Below are positions 61,156-64,000 of a stretch of 64,000 bases of DNA, in pieces; within the stretch, counting starts at the first letter, position 1; every line of letters starts with the position of its first letter. The translations under genes and the position numbers were made by a program. The DNA comes from Anaerovibrio slackiae (GTDB taxonomy: Bacteria; Bacillota; Negativicutes; Selenomonadales; Selenomonadaceae). Location of the stretch: the NCBI RefSeq assembly GCF_009695585.1, contig NZ_VUNR01000001.1:124001-188000 (forward strand), written 5' to 3'. The notes beneath the pieces are model-generated. The model did not search any database and was not told the origin of the DNA. It saw nothing but the letters and a program-made list of their open reading frames with translations.

Positions 61156-63810
61156 ATGGAACTTACCCCGATGCAGCAGCAGTATATGGAAATCAAAGAG
61201 GCTCATCCCAAGGAGATTTTGTTCTTCCGTTTGGGGGACTTTTATGAGATGTTCTTTAAGGATGCGGAGATTGTGTCCAAGGAACTGGGGCTTACTTTGA
61301 CCAGCCGCAGCGGGGACGTGGCCAAAAATCCCATGTGCGGCATCCCTTATCATGCCGTGGACAATTATCTGGGCAAGCTGGTTACCAAGGGCTACCGGGT
61401 GGCGATTGCCGAGCAGATTGGTGACCCCAAGGCCAAGGGGCTGACCAAGCGTGAGGTGGTGAAGGTAGTCACCCCCGGCACCATCCTGGAGGAAAGCGTG
61501 CTGAAATCTGCCCAGAATAATTATATCGCCCTGGTGTATGAACAGGAGAGCCAGCTGGTGCTGGCAGGGGCGGATATTTCCACCGGTGAGTGCTTTTACT
61601 GCATCTACAAGGGGGCTGACCGCCAGCAGGGGCTGTATGATGAGCTGTACCGCATCATGATGCCGGAGCTTTTGGTGCTGGGGGAGCTGTCCTGCCGTCA
61701 GGATCTGGAGGAGTTTGTCTCCCTCAGGATGGCAAGTTGCCTCTTTACGGATATTGAGGTGCCGGTAAAGAATGTGCAGGAGCTGCTGGTGCAGCATTTT
61801 GATGTGAATAACCGCCCGGCAGAGCCCCTGGCGGAGGTGGCGGTGGCTACCCTTTTGGGGTATCTCCATGATACGGTGCGGACGGATTTGACTCACCTTT
61901 CCCAGCTGACCCGGCTGGATTATTCGGAAAATCTGGTGGTGGATACCTGCACCCTGCGCAATCTGGAGATTACCAGGAACCTCCGGGACGGCGGCAAGAA
62001 GGATACCCTGCTGGATGTGCTGGATTTTACCCATACGGCTATGGGCACAAGGCTTTTGAAGAAGTGGCTGGAATATCCCCTGATGAATATTGGCAAAATT
62101 AATCAGCGGCTGGACAGCGTGGAGGAGCTGGCAGGGGATTTTCTCATGCGGCAGCAGCTGCAGGCAGCCTGCAAGAGCATCTATGATTTTGAGCGGCTTT
62201 TAACCCGCATTGAGGTGGGCAGTGCCAATGCCAGGGATCTGGCGGCACTGCGTACCTCTTTTATGGCACTGCCGGGTATTCATGCCGCCCTGACCGGGGC
62301 GAAGTCAAGGCTTTTGCAGAAGTGCCGGGAGGGCATCCATCTCTATGAGGATTTTGTGGACTTGCTGCAGCGTGCTATCGTGGATGAGCCGGGGCTGACC
62401 ATCCGTGACGGGGGGATTATCCGTGACGGTTACAACGAGGAACTGGACCAGTACCGGCTGATTTCCCGTGACAGCAGGCAGCTTTTGCAGCAGATGGAGG
62501 AGCAGGAGAAGGAAAAGACCGGCATCCGCTTCTTGAAAATCGGCTACAACAAGGTTTTCGGCTACTATATCGAGGTGCGCAACAGCGGTGCGGACAAGGT
62601 GCCGCCTCATTATGTCCGCAAGCAGACTCTTGCCAATGCAGAGCGGTATATCACAGAGGAATTGAAGGAGTTTGAGACGAAAATCCTGGGAGCCCAGGAG
62701 AAGATTGTTTCTATTGAGTATAACCTCTTTGTGGAAATCCGGGATGCCATCAAGGAAAAGCTGGGGGATATTCAGGCTACGGCCCGGGAGATTGCCCGGC
62801 TGGATGTGCTGACGGGGCTGGCGGAGGCGGCAGCCAGCTACAACTATGTGCGGCCACGGCTGGCCAATAACGGACAGCTCGACATCAAGGATGGCAGGCA
62901 TCCTCTGGTGGAGAGGATTCTCCAGCGGGATTTGTTTGTGCCTAACGACACCAGGCTGAACCATGATGAATGCGAGATTATGCTGATCACCGGGCCAAAT
63001 ATGGCAGGCAAGTCCACCTATATGCGGCAGACGGCGCTGCTGGTGCTGATGGCGCAGATTGGCAGCTTTATCCCCGCACGGGAGGCGGTGATTGCGCCGG
63101 TGGACAGGATTTTTACCCGTATCGGTGCCAGTGATGATCTGGTCAGCGGCCAGAGCACCTTTATGGTGGAGATGAACGAGGTGGCGCAGATTTTGAAGTA
63201 TGCCACCAGTGACAGCCTGGTGATTTTGGATGAGATAGGCAGGGGAACCAGCACCTTTGACGGCATGAGCATTGCCCGGGCGGTGATTGAGCACATCAGG
63301 GAGAAGGTGCATGCCAAGACCTTGTTTGCCACCCACTACCATGAGCTGACGGATTTGGAGGATGACAAAATCAGGAATTTCTGTATTGCTGTCAAGGAAA
63401 AGGGCAGGGATATTACCTTCTTGCGGCGGATTATTGCCGGGGCGGCGGATAAGTCCTACGGCATCCATGTGGCAAGGCTGGCAGGCCTGCCCAAGGCTGT
63501 GACAGGCAGGGCGGAAAAGATTCTGGCAACCCTGGAAAAAGGGGCAGCTGCGCCGCAGATGGCGGAGGCTGCGCCTGATGTGAGAGCTGTAAGAGATATG
63601 GGAGCAGGTAGTGCTGAGAATGTTAAGCCTGCAAAAACTGTTAAGCCTGTTAAGCCTGTTAAGGAAAGTGCTGATATGGGCTCCCTGTTTGCCAGCAGCC
63701 TCAGTGATGATTTGCTGAAGCTGGATGTGATGACCATGACGCCGCTGGAGGCAATGAATGAGCTGTACCGCTTGCAGCAGCAGGCGAAAAAGGAGGCTGG
63801 CCTGGGATGA
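61156..63810 (+). CDS. mutS: DNA mismatch repair protein MutS
   Basis: Recognises mismatches and recruits MutL. 884 residues: mismatch-binding domain with the Phe-x-Glu-type FYEMFF in [10 protein letters not shown], connector, lever and clamp domains, then the ATPase with Walker [24 protein letters not shown] and ATHYHEL. Near the C-terminus a repeated KxVKPVK stretch (DNA 9-mer GTTAAGCCT) forms a linker before the final tetramerisation-like helix. ATG 61156 follows AGGAGATT; TTG 61147 is in frame. Stop overlaps the mutL start by four bases (ATGA). Confidence 0.97.
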   Translation: MELTPMQQQYMEIKEAHPKEILFFRLGDFYEMFFKDAEIVSKELGLTLTSRSGDVAKNPMCGIPYHAVDNYLGKLVTKGYRVAIAEQIGDPKAKGLTKREVVKVVTPGTILEESVLKSAQNNYIALVYEQESQLVLAGADISTGECFYCIYKGADRQQGLYDELYRIMMPELLVLGELSCRQDLEEFVSLRMASCLFTDIEVPVKNVQELLVQHFDVNNRPAEPLAEVAVATLLGYLHDTVRTDLTHLSQLTRLDYSENLVVDTCTLRNLEITRNLRDGGKKDTLLDVLDFTHTAMGTRLLKKWLEYPLMNIGKINQRLDSVEELAGDFLMRQQLQAACKSIYDFERLLTRIEVGSANARDLAALRTSFMALPGIHAALTGAKSRLLQKCREGIHLYEDFVDLLQRAIVDEPGLTIRDGGIIRDGYNEELDQYRLISRDSRQLLQQMEEQEKEKTGIRFLKIGYNKVFGYYIEVRNSGADKVPPHYVRKQTLANAERYITEELKEFETKILGAQEKIVSIEYNLFVEIRDAIKEKLGDIQATAREIARLDVLTGLAEAAASYNYVRPRLANNGQLDIKDGRHPLVERILQRDLFVPNDTRLNHDECEIMLITGPNMAGKSTYMRQTALLVLMAQIGSFIPAREAVIAPVDRIFTRIGASDDLVSGQSTFMVEMNEVAQILKYATSDSLVILDEIGRGTSTFDGMSIARAVIEHIREKVHAKTLFATHYHELTDLEDDKIRNFCIAVKEKGRDITFLRRIIAGAADKSYGIHVARLAGLPKAVTGRAEKILATLEKGAAAPQMAEAAPDVRAVRDMGAGSAENVKPAKTVKPVKPVKESADMGSLFASSLSDDLLKLDVMTMTPLEAMNELYRLQQQAKKEAGLG

Positions 63811-64000
63811 GCTTTGTGCATGTGCTGGATGACAATACCATTAACAAGATTGCTGCCGGTGAGGTGGTGGAGCGTCCGGCTTCCGTTATCAAGGAGCTGG
63901 TGGAAAATGCCATTGATGCCCATGCTGACCGCATCGAGGTGGAGATTGCCGCCGGCGGCACCAGCTTTATGCGGGTGTCGGACAACGGCATCGGCATGAG
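63807..64000 (+). CDS. mutL: DNA mismatch repair protein MutL, 3' partial
   Basis: The first 64 codons are visible; the window ends inside the gene. GHKL ATPase N-terminus with [31 protein letters not shown] (N box) and VSDNGIGM. Coupled to mutS by the ATGA overlap. Confidence 0.97.
   Translation, partial: MSFVHVLDDNTINKIAAGEVVERPASVIKELVENAIDAHADRIEVEIAAGGTSFMRVSDNGIGM

Overview
The window reads as chromosomal DNA of an anaerobic, flagellated, propionate-type member of the Firmicutes, most likely Negativicutes (Selenomonas or a relative). The reasons are methylmalonyl-CoA mutase in two subunits with its GTPase MeaB, Firmicute gene strings (ylxM-ffh-rpsP-khpA-ylqD-rimM-trmD; miaB-mutS-mutL), strong AGGAGG ribosome sites, frequent GTG/TTG starts, a GC-rich coding bias that leaves long open antisense frames, and a multi-gene chemotaxis operon. 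The genus is inference; no rRNA or tRNA gene was seen.

Layout. 1-4.7 kb: mutA (5' cut) - mutB - meaB. 4.7-9.1 kb: an FMN riboswitch with terminator controlling ribD-ribE-ribBA-ribH; a 260-bp multiply folded inverted-repeat element sits between ribBA and ribH. 9.2-15.4 kb: phosphoesterase, hslO, rpmB and the SRP/ribosome-maturation block. 15.4-17.2 kb: a divergent, cysteine-containing flagellin-like gene flanked by 16-bp direct repeats. 17.3-23.1 kb: a YbhGFSR-type drug/efflux ABC operon ending in its own CecR-like TetR regulator, with two identical operator cores at the promoter. 23.2-34.1 kb: NSS transporter, GalT-like protein, MurJ/SpoVB-like flippase, lipid kinase, a Nif11-leader-like small protein, a DHH phosphoesterase and sbcDC. 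34.2-43.3 kb: cheA-cheW-mcp-cheR-cheB plus a PAS histidine kinase and a CheY-like receiver. 43.4-46.8 kb: aroB, an Rpn-family nuclease, rplS and lepB (the last two normally lie next to trmD, here 30 kb away). 46.9-49.2 kb: a TnpB-only IS605-type element, a cut-off gene start at its right end, and a cystathionine-type PLP enzyme that has lost its catalytic lysine by an in-frame deletion. 49.5-51 kb: thiW-thiM (minus strand). 51.2-58.7 kb: D-amino-acid aminotransferase, the 5-oxoprolinase genes pxpABC, two neighbouring genes matching the two halves of D-glutamate cyclase, and an AGCS amino-acid:sodium symporter. 58.8-64 kb: a secreted protein, miaB, mutS and the start of mutL.

The most interesting elements are the D-glutamate/5-oxoproline cluster, the folded element inside the riboflavin operon, the twin TetR operators, the PLP enzyme without its lysine beside a transposon that also cuts off a gene, the Nif11-like peptide, and a recurring habit of this genome: short tandem duplications of Shine-Dalgarno regions just upstream of genes (meaB, second ABC permease, mutS). 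All functional calls are from reading the translations and motifs; no database search was run.
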